A stretch of 64,000 nt of DNA from Amycolatopsis dendrobii. GTDB taxonomy: Bacteria > Actinomycetota > Actinomycetes > Mycobacteriales > Pseudonocardiaceae. Location of the stretch: contig NZ_JACGZW010000003.1 of assembly GCF_014145675.1 (NCBI RefSeq), positions 372,001 through 436,000 of the forward strand, given 5' to 3'. The translations under genes were made by a program, and so were the position numbers. Positions 49,821 to 58,700 of the stretch are shown here, piece after piece. Below the pieces are notes generated by a model. The model was not told the DNA's origin, ran no database searches, and saw only the letters and a list, made by a program, of their open reading frames with translations. Numbering within the stretch: position 1 is the first letter of the stretch; every line of letters begins with the position of its first letter.

Positions 49821-50128
49821 ACCGGCACATGGCCAGCGTGAAGCGATACCGGCTCGACCGCTACGGCGACCGGCAACTTGTCGACGCGTTCCGTATCGGC
49901 GAGTGCATCATCGCGCCCCGGAGCAGCTCCGAGGGCAACGACCGGTCCACGACCGTCACCGCCGATGCGCAGCTGTTCGTGCCGGCCGTCGCCGTAATCG
50001 AACCGTCCGACGAAATCGAGGTCGCCGGCACCGTCTACCAGGTAGACGGCGAGCCCGTACGGTGGGAGTCGCCCTGGGGCGGCTGGTCTCCGCACCTGGC
50101 GGTGTCGCTGCGCCGGATCACGGGGTGA
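49811..50128 (+). CDS. Head closure/connector protein
   Basis: A 105-residue protein from ATG 49811. It is beta-rich (TVTADAQLFVPAVAVIEPSD, EIEVAGTVYQVDGEPVRWES), like the stopper proteins that close the head before tail joining. Assigned from size, fold look and order of genes. Confidence 0.72.
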   Translation: MAVNRHMASVKRYRLDRYGDRQLVDAFRIGECIIAPRSSSEGNDRSTTVTADAQLFVPAVAVIEPSDEIEVAGTVYQVDGEPVRWESPWGGWSPHLAVSLRRITG

Positions 50129-50132
50129 GCGC

Positions 50133-50489
50133 ATGGCCAGATACGAACCGGACAGCGCGGGCTTCACGCGGCTGGCCACCAGTCGCCGCGTCTCCCGGCA
50201 CATGACCGGAGTCGTGGGCCGCTACTGGGCCGACGAACTCCGTGCCCTCGCGCCGACGCTGTTCCATCGCAACACGGGCGAATACATCGACTCCATCACC
50301 GTCGAACCCACAGTGGTCGAGATCAACGGCCTGCCGCGCGCAGCCGTGATCATCGCTGCCAACACCCGCTACGCGGCAATCCTGGAGATCGGGTCGAAGG
50401 ACATCGACGTGCCGCCTCGTCCGCTGACCAAGCTCCTCGACCGGATCGAGGACGCCGACCCCGGGCAGGCCCGGAAACACCGGGGGTGA
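50133..50489 (+). CDS. HK97 gp10-like head-tail joining protein
   Basis: A 118-residue protein from ATG 50133. The family mark is RYAAILEIGSKDIDVPPRPL, preceded by LFHRNTGEYIDSITV. HK97 gp10-type proteins act at the head-tail interface. It follows the stopper gene in the usual order. Confidence 0.82.
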   Translation: MARYEPDSAGFTRLATSRRVSRHMTGVVGRYWADELRALAPTLFHRNTGEYIDSITVEPTVVEINGLPRAAVIIAANTRYAAILEIGSKDIDVPPRPLTKLLDRIEDADPGQARKHRG

Positions 50490-50492
50490 GCC

Positions 50493-50870
50493 GTGGAACT
50501 GCTCGGCCCGTTCCCCGATGCCGAAGATTTCGCCCTGGCGCTGCTGGAGTCCGCGGGACCGACAGCGCTCGCCACACCCGAGGTGATCGCACCGCCCCTC
50601 GTCGTCATCCGCCGCACCGGCGGGTCCGATGACGCGATCACCGACATCCCGCGCATCCAGGTCGACTGCTACGGAGCCACCCGCCGCCAAGCGGCGGATC
50701 TGGCCGAGCAGTGCAGGCAGCTCGTGATTGCCTCACCCGCAACGGGTTTCGACCACGTCAGCATCGATCAGTCCTGGACCGAGTCGGCACCAGTCTTCGT
50801 GCCCTACGGCGACCCGGCAAGCCAGCGCGTCACGGCGACCTACCGCCTCGCGCTGCGCCGCGCGCGCTGA
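50493..50870 (+). CDS. Tail terminator-like protein
   Basis: A 125-residue protein with GTG start at 50493. PPLVVIRRTGGSDDAITDIP followed by RIQVDCYGATRRQAADLAEQ is the layout of tail completion/terminator proteins that cap the tail tube. Position before the major tail gene agrees. Confidence 0.78.
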   Translation: MELLGPFPDAEDFALALLESAGPTALATPEVIAPPLVVIRRTGGSDDAITDIPRIQVDCYGATRRQAADLAEQCRQLVIASPATGFDHVSIDQSWTESAPVFVPYGDPASQRVTATYRLALRRAR

Positions 50871-50937
50871 ATCCGGTCCGCCAGTTCTCAGCCCCTGCTC
50901 GGGGCTGCTCTCAGCCCAATCGCGAAGGGGGCTACCT

Positions 50938-51603
50938 ATGTCTATTGCGACTATTGCCAGCCGACAGCAGAAGCTCATCCGCAAGGCGCAGGACGCGGCC
51001 ATTTTCGCCGCTCCCGAATCGGCCGCGGCTGTCGAAGCCATCACCAACGGCGCGTCCGGCGACCTGGTCGCCCTTCCACCTGCGTGGCGTTCTCTCGGCC
51101 ACCACACCGAATCCGACGGCATCAACTGGACCCGCGACGTCAATTCCGACGACGTCCGTTCGCACGGTTCCAGCGAGCCGACGCGCCGTGACATCAGCTC
51201 TGACGTCACCGGACTCGTCGTCCTGGCGCAAGAAACCAAGGCGTTGAGCCTGGAGATGTTCCACAACGTCGACCTCAGCGGGGTCACGCCGGATGCGACG
51301 ACGAAGGAAATCGCGTTCAACCGGTCGCGGACTCCCTCCACCCGGTACTGGCGGCTGCTCGCCGTCGCGTCGGACGGGCAGGGCGCGGACACCATCTATT
51401 TCGCCAGGTTCTGCCCCCGAGCGTCCATTACGGACTTCGCCGAGCAGCCGTGGACCAAGGGCGACGAGTTGCGCTACCCGCTGACCTTTACCGCCTACGT
51501 GGACGACGACCTCGGCTACGCCATGCGGGAGATGTGGGGCGGCCCCGGAATCGCTCCGCTGCTCGCGGACATGGGCTTCGCGACCACGCCGCCCACGCCC
51601 TGA
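50938..51603 (+). CDS. Major tail (tube) protein
   Basis: A 221-residue protein from ATG 50938 (CGAAGGGGG site); a small AGCCCC/GGGGCT hairpin lies at 50890-50906 upstream. The sequence has WRSLGHHTESDGINWTRDVN, LSLEMFHNVDLSGVTPDATT and ELRYPLTFTAYVDDDLGY, the pattern of actinophage tube proteins, which stack as hexamers to form the tail. A 15-base perfect hairpin follows its stop. Confidence 0.88.
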   Translation: MSIATIASRQQKLIRKAQDAAIFAAPESAAAVEAITNGASGDLVALPPAWRSLGHHTESDGINWTRDVNSDDVRSHGSSEPTRRDISSDVTGLVVLAQETKALSLEMFHNVDLSGVTPDATTKEIAFNRSRTPSTRYWRLLAVASDGQGADTIYFARFCPRASITDFAEQPWTKGDELRYPLTFTAYVDDDLGYAMREMWGGPGIAPLLADMGFATTPPTP

Positions 51604-51611
51604 CAGAGACC

Positions 51612-51658
51612 CGGTCGGGGCGTCGGCTTCACGGGTGGTGTCCCCGACGCCCCGACCG
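51612..51658 (+). terminator. Strong hairpin after the major tail gene
   Basis: Perfect 15-base stem (51612-51626 with 51644-51658), 17-base loop, starting 8 bases after the stop. It likely limits transcription of downstream tail genes, so tube protein is made in much greater amounts than tape measure. Confidence 0.8.
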
Positions 51659-51690
51659 CCCTGCCCGCAACGACTTCTCAGGAGAAACCC

Positions 51691-51894
51691 ATGAAGACCT
51701 TTGCTGAGCGCCTCGTCTCTCCCGACGGCCGCGAATTCACCGCCCGCTCGCCCGCGGAATACAACGCGCTGCGCTACGGCCAGGGCTACCGGCCCGCCGA
51801 CGAACCCGCCCCCGACGCACCGGCGAAGCCCACCGCCAAGACCGCGAAATCCGTGCCCGCGCCGCCGGAGAGCGCGCAGGACAAGACGCCCTGA
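51691..51894 (+). CDS. Small phage tail-region protein
   Basis: A 67-residue protein from ATG 51691 (CAGGAGAAA site). TFAERLVSPDGREFTARSPA is followed by an Ala/Pro/Lys-rich, probably disordered tail. Comparable short proteins follow the tube gene in related phages; the role is unknown. Confidence 0.65.
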   Translation: MKTFAERLVSPDGREFTARSPAEYNALRYGQGYRPADEPAPDAPAKPTAKTAKSVPAPPESAQDKTP

Positions 51895-51932
51895 CGACCG
51901 TACCGACCGACGACACCGCCCAAGGAACACCC

Positions 51933-52340
51933 ATGAAGAAACTCCAAGGCTGGGACGCCTACGTCGCGGACGCCAAGACCGGCGACGAGGACCGTTCGAT
52001 CGAGCTGCCCCTCACCCCCGACGAGTCGTACGTCATCCAGTACCCCACGCGTCGACAGGGCCGAAAGATCCGCGCCGCACAGGATTCGGGCGACATGGAC
52101 GCGCTTCTCGTCGCACTGCTCGGAGACGAAGCCGGACGCCGGGTCGCCGAGCTGTCCGAGGACGAACCGGCTTACGTGCTGGACCTCTTCCTCATCGACG
52201 TGATGCGCAAGTTCGGGTTCATCGACGAGGACGAGACCGAGGACGACGACGAAACCCAGGTGACAGAGGGAAAATCCCCGGACCCGGCGGTGAGCACGCC
52301 GGAGCATTCGCCGCCGCGAGCGAAGTCCGACGCCGCATAG
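51933..52340 (+). CDS. Tail assembly chaperone, short (G-type) form
   Basis: A 135-residue protein from ATG 51933. A folded part (DRSIELPLTPDESYVIQYPT, KFGFIDEDETEDDDE) lies before an unrelated-looking tail. It is the unshifted product of the chaperone pair just before the tape measure; the slippery heptamer GGGAAAA at 52268-52274 lies near its end. Confidence 0.85.
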   Translation: MKKLQGWDAYVADAKTGDEDRSIELPLTPDESYVIQYPTRRQGRKIRAAQDSGDMDALLVALLGDEAGRRVAELSEDEPAYVLDLFLIDVMRKFGFIDEDETEDDDETQVTEGKSPDPAVSTPEHSPPRAKSDAA

Positions 52341-52786
52341 AGCTTCTCGACAATTTCGGCGAGGAGATCGAGTACGACCTGTTCGAGCGCGGGTGGGACC
52401 TGCTCGACTTCTTCCGCGGCCGGAAGCCGTGGAGGCAGCTGGACCGCTTGATCGCCCGACTCCCGCGGCACTCTCACTACAAGGCAGCGATCGACGACGA
52501 CGAGCAGTTCGCCGCAATCGCCGCCGCGCTGCCGAAACCCGACGACGCGCCGCAGGCGCGCGTGCCGCTCACCGGTTACTCCGACGTCGTTGCGCGCCTG
52601 GACAACGTGTTCGACGCGGTGAGCGCCGTGAACGAAACCCTCATCGCCGTCCACACCACTCAGCGCAGCGGTATGCACCGCCCGAACCGGGCACCGCGGC
52701 CCGAAACAGCAATCCAGCGAATCGAAGCGCGCCAGCGTGTTTCGCGCCTCGACGACATCGTGGATCGGATGACCGGGGGGAGGTGA
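51933..52786 (+). CDS. Tail assembly chaperone, frameshift fusion (G-T-type) form
   Basis: A -1 slip on GGGAAAA (52268-52274) joins residues 1-114 of the short form to IPGPGGEHAGAF and then VRRRIELLDNFGEEIEYDLF ... SRLDDIVDRMTGG, ending at 52786 and giving about 284 residues. The second part has no good start of its own. It overlaps the tape-measure region (GTGA). G and G-T proteins fold around the tape measure during tail assembly and are not in the virion. The frameshift is predicted from the site and reading frames. Confidence 0.82.
52268..52274 (+). promoter_or_regulatory. Programmed -1 ribosomal frameshift site GGGAAAA
   Basis: Codon phase is G|GGA|AAA, the required X XXY YYZ arrangement. 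The -1 frame continues open to the start of the tape measure gene. Confidence 0.85.
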
Positions 52787-52791
52787 CCCCC

Positions 52792-55700
52792 GTGGCGAAG
52801 GGTGCCGGTTACGAGATCGGCCGCGCGTTCATCGACGTGGTCCCGTCGTTCGACAACACACAGCGGCGCGTCAACGCGTTCGTGTCCCGGATGCGGCCGA
52901 TCGACATACCCGCGCGCATCGACGCGAAGGACTTCAGTTCCGACCTGCGCCGCGCGGCCGAACGCGCCGCGAAGGACACACAGGTCGACCTCGGCAAGCC
53001 CAAGTTCGATCTGTCCGATGTCGGCAAGCAGCTGGCCGGCGTCGGCAAGGGCCAGAAGGTCGAACTGTCCGCCGACTTGGACACCAAGCTCGCCGATGCG
53101 AAGGCGCGCGAGCTGGCCGCCAAGCGCATTTCGCTGCTGGCGCAGGTGGATCTCGACTTGGAGAAGGCGCGCGCCCAGCTCGCCGAGTTCGAGAGCCGCA
53201 CACCCGACATGGGCGTGGACGTCGACCTCCAGACCGCCAGCGCAGAGGCGCGCATCACGGCGCTGGAGGCCAAGCGCCGACGAGTGGAGATCCAGGCCGA
53301 CGCCGACACGGCGGCGGCGCAAACCAAGCTGTCGGCCCTCGACGGCACGGTGTCGCGGCTCGACGGCCGCAAGGCCGAAATCAACGTCGAGTCGTCCGAG
53401 GCGTCCCGCGCGATCGGCATCATGGCCCTGCTCACCGCGGGCGTCGCCGCGGTCGGCTACGCAGCCCCGGCCGCCGCCGCCGCGATCGCCGCCATTCCCG
53501 CCGCGATTTCGGGCGCAGGACAGGGCATCGGCGCGCTCGTGGCCGGTTTCAGCGGCATCGGAACCGCGCTCAAGGCATACCAGGCCGCCGACGACGAGGC
53601 AGCCAGCAAAGCGACCAGCAACGCGAAAACGCGTGTCTCGGCGCTCAACGCGGTCGCCTCGGCACAAAGCGGGCTCGCGTCCGCGCAAAGCGGCCTCGCG
53701 TCGGCCCGCAGTTCGCTGGCGTCGGCAGAAGCCTCCGCCGACCACGCGGCGGTCACCGGCGCGGAACAGGTCACCGCCGCGCGGGAAGCAGCTGCGCGGG
53801 CACAAGAATCCCTCGCGCGGGCACAGGAATCGTCGCTGCGTCGCGTGCAGGACGCGGAACGCTCGCTGGCGACCGCGCAGGCCAGCGCCCGCGACGCGCA
53901 GGACGCGCTCAACCAGGCTCGTGAAGACGCCAAGCAGCGCATCGAAGACCTCAAGCTGTCGCTCAAAGGCGCTGCGTTAGACGAGGAGTCCGCCGCGCTC
54001 GCCCTGGAGCGGGCGCAGGCCAAGCTCCAGGCACTGAAGAACGCGGGCCTTGGGCCGTCCTCTTTGGACTATCGCGAAGCGGACCTCGCCGCCCGCCAGG
54101 CAGCCCAGACCCTCGACGAGGTACGGCAGCGCTACGCCGATCTTCAGAAGCAGTCCCAGCACGCCGCACAGACCGGCGTCGAGGGCGACAAGGCGGTCAT
54201 TGCCGCCCACAAGCAAGCCGAGCAGGCCACCGCCCGCGCGCAGGACGCGGAGCGGTCCCTGACACAGGCGAGGTCCGACGGGGCGCGTGAAGTCCAGCAG
54301 GCGCAGGCGCAGGCCGCGAGTGCTGCCAAAGCCGTTTCGCAGGCGCAAGAGCATGCCGCCTGGGCCAACGAGGCAGCGACGAAGGCGGTGGCCGACGCTC
54401 AGCGCGGGCTCGCCGACGCGCAGCGAGGTGTCGCCGACGCGCAGCGGAATCTCGCCGCGGCGGCACAGAAAACCGGCCAGGACGGCTCGTCGGCGATGGA
54501 CAAGTTCGCGCTGGCGATGTCCAAGCTGAGCCCGGCCGGCCGCTCGTTCGTCTCCTTCCTCCAGCAGGAGGCCAAGCCCGCGTTCCAGGACATGGGCGAC
54601 GCGGTGCAGACGGCCCTCCTGCCGAAGCTGACCGTCGCGTTCCGCAACCTCCTGGAGCTGACGCCGGAACTGACCGCCGGACTCACCGACACCGCCAACG
54701 TCATCGGAGACCTCGCGCTGCGCGGGTCCCGGATGATGACGTCCGGGCCGTGGCGCAAGGACTTCGCCACGATCATGAAGGACAACAACCAGGTCATGTA
54801 CGACCTGGGCGGCGCTGGACTGTCCATTGCGGACTCGTTCCGGTCCATTCTGGTCGCAGGCGGCCCGGTCATGCGGAATTTCGCGCAGATCGCCGCCAAC
54901 GGTGCCGAGGCATTCAACGAGTTCATCCAGGGCAAACGCAGCACAGGCGAGCTGACTCGGTTCATGTCGGACGCCGGGGACAAGCTGAAGGACGTCCTGC
55001 GGTTCCTGTTCGACGTGGGCAAGGCCGTCTTCGACCTCGCCACGGCGCTTTCGCCGCTCGGGGGCGTGCTCGTCAAGATCGTGGATTCGTTCGCGAAGCT
55101 GATCAGCTCATTCAGCGACGCGCATCCGCTGCTCACCAACATCTTTACGGGTGCCGGCCTGGCCGCAACGGCGCTGCTGTTGCTGGGGCGCTCGATCAAT
55201 GGCCTCATCGGCGCGTACACCTCAGGCAAGCTGGGACTCCGACGGTTCACGACCGGGCTGAAGGAGGCGGCCGAGGGGACGAGCCGGTGGTCCGGCGTCG
55301 CCGAGGCCGCCGTGAACCCGATGGGCAAGCTGCGCACGGCAGCCCAGAGCCTGACGGACGCCTACCGCGAGGGCGACCGGGCCACCCGCCAGTGGCTGAC
55401 CACCCAGGCCAGCGCGAAGACCGCGCCGACCGGCGGCGGAAACGCGGGCGCAGACCTCGTCGCGAAAGCCCGCCAGGTCGACCAGATGCGCAGCCGCCTG
55501 GCCGACTTCGCCACCGGTGCGCAGACCATGGCCTCCCGGGTCGGCGCGGCGGCGTCGTCGGCGGCCGACTCGATCCTGAACCGCATCGGCCCGGCGTCGC
55601 TCGCGCTGGTGGAGCGCATGGACGACGTCGGCGCGGCTGTCTCGCGCACGACCTCCGCTCTCGGCATCCGGCTCGTGAACGGCATCGAAGCCGCGCGCAA

Positions 55701-58700
55701 CCCCGCCGAGCTGCTCGACCGGACCATGGCCCGGGTCGCGACCGGCGTGGAGAACGCCGGGGCAAAGCTGCGCAGCGCGTTCAACCCGCCAGCGCGCGAA
55801 ACGGCGGCCGTGCTCGACCAGGGCACCGGTGCCGCTGCACGCATGGCCGACGCCGTCCGGACACGGCTCTCCGCAGGCGTGACGATCGCCGGGAACGCGG
55901 TCCGCGGCCTCGGCCCGGCCGTACGGGACGGGCTGACTAACGCCGTTAGCGTCGTGTCCGGTGCAGCCACCGGCATCGGGACGCGCATCCGCGAGGGACT
56001 GTCCAACGCGGTCACCAGCGCCAGCGAATCCGTGCGGGGCGGGATGTCCCGTGCGGCGGATGCGTTCGAGGGCGGGCTGAACAGGCTCGCCGGGGCAGCG
56101 GGCGGCACCGCGCGCGCCATCGGAACGGGACTCAAGGGCGCGGTGTCCGGCCTGGTCGGCGTGCTCGGCGGTCCGTGGGGAATCGCGATCACCGGCGCGT
56201 CGCTGCTGCTGAGCGCCTGGGTCGACAAGCAGCAGGAAGCCGCCCGGAAGGTCCAGGACTACCAGCGCGACGTCGACTCGCTGACCGAGGCGTACAAGCA
56301 GTCCAACGGCGTGATCGACCAGAACATCATCAATACCAACAACAAAGCCCTCGCGGACAAAGCCGGGGCCTACAACGCCCGCGCCGCGGGATCGAGTTTC
56401 GAGATCTACGCGGCGGCGGCGAACGGCAGCAACGTGGCGCTCGGCAAGGTCGCGGAAGCCTCCGACGCCGCACTCCGGTCGATCGCCCGCGGGGCCGGGC
56501 TGACCGGCGAACAGGCGGACAAACTCGCCGGGCTCGGGCGGGAAGCCCTCAACACCGGCAAGGACTACGGCACGCTGGAACGCGACGTCTTCAACTCGAC
56601 GCTGACGTTCGACGACTACGGCAACACGATCTCCGGCCTCAACAAGGAGCAAACGGCGCAGGTCCGCGCGATTATTGACGGCGTCGGCGCGGTCGGCGAG
56701 CAGATCAAGGCCAACCGCGACGCCCGCAACGCCTACCTGCTGCTCGAATCCGCGGCCAGCAAAGTCACGACGCAGACCGTAAAGCAGTGGGAGGCGCAGC
56801 AGAAACTCCGCGACACCACAAAGGAATTGGCGGAGGCCAGCCTGTCGTTGCGCGATGCGCAGGCTGATCTGGAGCAGAGTCAGAAGGCTATCGCTCAGGC
56901 GCAAGACGACTACAACGCGGCGGTCAAGGACCACAGCGCCGACAGCAAAGAGGCGCGGGACGCGGCCGACCAGCTGACAAACGCCCGCCGGTCCGAAGAG
57001 CACTCGATTCTGTCCCTTTTGGACGCTGCCCAGCGCGAAGCCGAGGCGCGCAACCACTCTCTTCCCGAGCTTGAGCGCGAAGCGAAATCCACCGAGGCAC
57101 GGAACAAGGCCCTGCTCGACTTGGTGAAGACCTACAAAGGACCGCTGCCCGATGCGGTCAAGGACTCCGTCAAGGGCATGGATTTGGCGGGCGCGTCCGC
57201 GGCCGGATTCACCGCCAAAATCAACGATCTCGGGCAGGCGATCGTCGAGCTGCCCGACGGCACCACCATCAAGATCGACGCCGACGACCGCCCGGCCCGG
57301 CAGAAGATCGAGACAACCCTGATCTACGCCAACGGGCAGCACGCCACAGCGACGCTGTTCGCCGACACCGACCCGGCCACCGGCCAGACGATTTTCTGGC
57401 AGCGCAACGCAGACGGCACCGTCGGGCGCGCGCAGCTCGACGCCGCCATCGACCCCGCCACGGGCAAGGTCACCATCTGGAAGGTCAACGCCGACGGCAC
57501 CAAGGCCAAGACCACGCTCGACGCCTACGCCGACCCGGCCACCGGTGCGGTCGACATCTGGAAGGACAAGGCCGACCACACCAAGGGCAAGGTCACCCTC
57601 GAAGCGAACACCAAGCCCGCCGAAGACGCCCTGAACACCTACAAGCGGTGGATGGAAGGGTTCCTCAGCGACATCGGCGTCTTCACGCCGAAAACGTCCG
57701 CCACGGACCCGCGCGCACCCGGCGCTCCGCCGCTTCCGTTCCACAACGCCAGCGGCAGCCTGCTGGAGTTCTACGCGTCAGGCGGATTCCGGCAGCTGCA
57801 AGGGATGTCGGCGCGGGTCGCGTCGATCGTCCCGCCGAACTCCTGGCGTGTCGTCGGCGACCGGCCCGAAGGCGACGAGGCGTTCATCCCCGTCAACGAC
57901 TCGCCGCGGTCGGTCGCGATCCTGCGCGAAACCGCGCGGAGGATGGGATTCCTGCTCGCCCCGCTGGCGCAGATGGCCCTCGGCGGCGTGCTGGGGTTCG
58001 CCAGCGGAGCCGTGACCACCCCCGCCGCGTCCGCAGGCGCGAGGCCGGCGAGCCCGGACACGGCGTCGGCACTGCCGATGTCGGCGGACCAGCTCGACGC
58101 GCTCACGGCCGCGATGGAGGCCGCCACCGACGAAGCCGCCGTTCTCTCCGCCGGCCTTGCCGCGCTCCAGACGGCGGTGATGACGTTCACCGCGTCGGCG
58201 CTGGTTCCGCTGGTGGGGCAGATCAACGGTGCCGTGAACCCGGCCTTGACCGCGCTGATGGCACTGCATCCGCCGGTGCGGGCAGCGTTCACGACCACGG
58301 CCGCCACGGTCGCCAGCTCGACCGCGAGCATGACCACCGCCACCGGCACCGCGGTGGGGCAGATGGGCGGCTACCTCGCCGCCCTGCGGACCGGTCTCGC
58401 GCAGACCGGGCAAGCGTTCGCCGACACCGCCGGATGGGTCCGGACGTCCTGGTCGGCCATCCGCGGCTACACCCGCGGACCGGTCGTCGACACGATCGCC
58501 GGCCCGGTGAACGCAGGCTTGATCGCGAGCTGGAACTACCTGGACGCGTCGTTCGGCCTGAACCATCACCTCCAGCCGATCCCGATCGGCTTCGCCGAAG
58601 GCGGACAGGTGCGCGGACCGGGCACCGGCACGTCGGACTCGATCCTGACTCGACTGTCCAACGGGGAGTACGTCATCCCCGCCGCGTTGACGCGGCGCAT

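Noticed and set aside
55222..57744. 840-codon open frame antisense to the tape measure gene
   Set aside because: Low-complexity Gly/Val/Arg sequence, no ribosome site or motif; a GC-bias shadow.
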